Under the pieces are notes generated by a model. It was not told where the DNA came from, made no database searches, and saw only the letters and a list, made by a program, of their open reading frames with translations. A program made the position numbers and the translations under genes. This document shows, piece by piece, positions 63,850 to 64,000 of a DNA stretch of 64,000 nt; within the stretch, counting starts at the first letter, position 1; each line of letters starts with the position of its first letter. This DNA is from Fulvimarina manganoxydans (GTDB lineage Bacteria > Pseudomonadota > Alphaproteobacteria > Rhizobiales > Rhizobiaceae). The stretch is from positions 33,321 through 97,320 of the forward strand of contig NZ_FWXR01000018.1 in NCBI RefSeq assembly GCF_900176465.1, given 5' to 3'.

Positions 63850-64000
63850 GGGGGAGAGTGGAGTGCGGCGATACTGTTTCCGAACTGAGTGTCTGAATGG
63901 TGGTGATGGGTGGTTAGCGGTCGGTCTGCTTTCAGACGGGAATACAAATAAGCAGACGATGCCATCGCATCCGCTCAAGACCCATAGACGCGGCCATGCT
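63850..64000. other. 151 bp at the window's right end, no gene seen
   Basis: No gene, repeat or clear terminator is visible after comC before the window ends. Confidence 0.4.

Noticed and set aside
1..64000. tRNA genes, CRISPR arrays and insertion-sequence transposases
   Set aside because: I looked for T-loop motifs, regularly spaced repeats and transposase motifs and found none that convinced me; a tRNA search program would be decisive.

Overview
The window is GC-rich DNA, densely coded, with typical alphaproteobacterial (Hyphomicrobiales/Rhizobiales) content. The signs are rpoH next to an RluA-family pseudouridine synthase, dapF-mtaB-ftsY, a PetP/PetR-like regulator pair, a rhizobial-type RpiR-regulated inositol cluster, an acdS/acdR divergon and mosaic intergenic palindromic repeats. 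A marine or plant-associated member is plausible; the genus cannot be told from this sequence alone. No tRNA, rRNA, CRISPR array or transposase was recognised.

Layout. (1) 1-21.1 kb is a catabolic island. It holds the end of a class III aminotransferase, a peptide/opine-type ABC transporter (fused DppD-DppF ATPase, binding protein, two permeases), two DAO-type flavin oxidases, two tandem-GNAT paralogues, a second class III aminotransferase, a GabD-like and a second aldehyde dehydrogenase, a tartrate/isopropylmalate-type dehydrogenase, a cupin, a GhrA-like 2-hydroxyacid dehydrogenase, an ArgE-like deacetylase and a DSD1-type PLP enzyme. (2) 21.1-30.8 kb is mostly housekeeping: a TadG-like vWA protein, dapF, mtaB, ftsY (split by a frameshift at a run of ten A), a small membrane protein, a RluA-family synthase, rpoH, and an uncatalogued 36-codon gene behind a possible general-stress promoter. 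(3) 30.8-44 kb mixes a BCCT transporter, leuB, a MarR regulator, a histone-deacetylase-like hydrolase, acdS/acdR (ACC deaminase and its Lrp regulator), an exported protein with exact 22-residue repeats, an MBL hydrolase, ilvE, and a MarR/response regulator/histidine kinase operon. (4) 44-56.4 kb is a myo-inositol regulon: iolB, iolE, iolD and iolC translationally coupled to an ABC ATPase and permease, then the binding protein, an RpiR regulator, an oxidoreductase and iolG. GGAA/TTCC palindromes lie at both control regions. (5) 56.4-57.8 kb has a serine recombinase overlapping an HNH protein, between mosaic repeats. (6) 58.2-63.85 kb is a sulfolactate module: a YeiH-type exporter and GntR regulator divergent from suyA-suyB-slcC-comC, with a palindromic operator beside a TTGACA box.

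How they work together. The inositol genes import inositol, oxidise it, and dehydrate, hydrolyse, isomerise and phosphorylate the products; iolA and iolJ are not in the window. The two stereospecific sulfolactate dehydrogenases can interconvert (S)- and (R)-sulfolactate, SuyAB releases sulfite and pyruvate, and the YeiH protein is a candidate exporter of the sulfur product. The substrate of the first island is unknown. The most unusual single observation is the ftsY split at A10, which coincides with a canonical -1 slippery heptamer.
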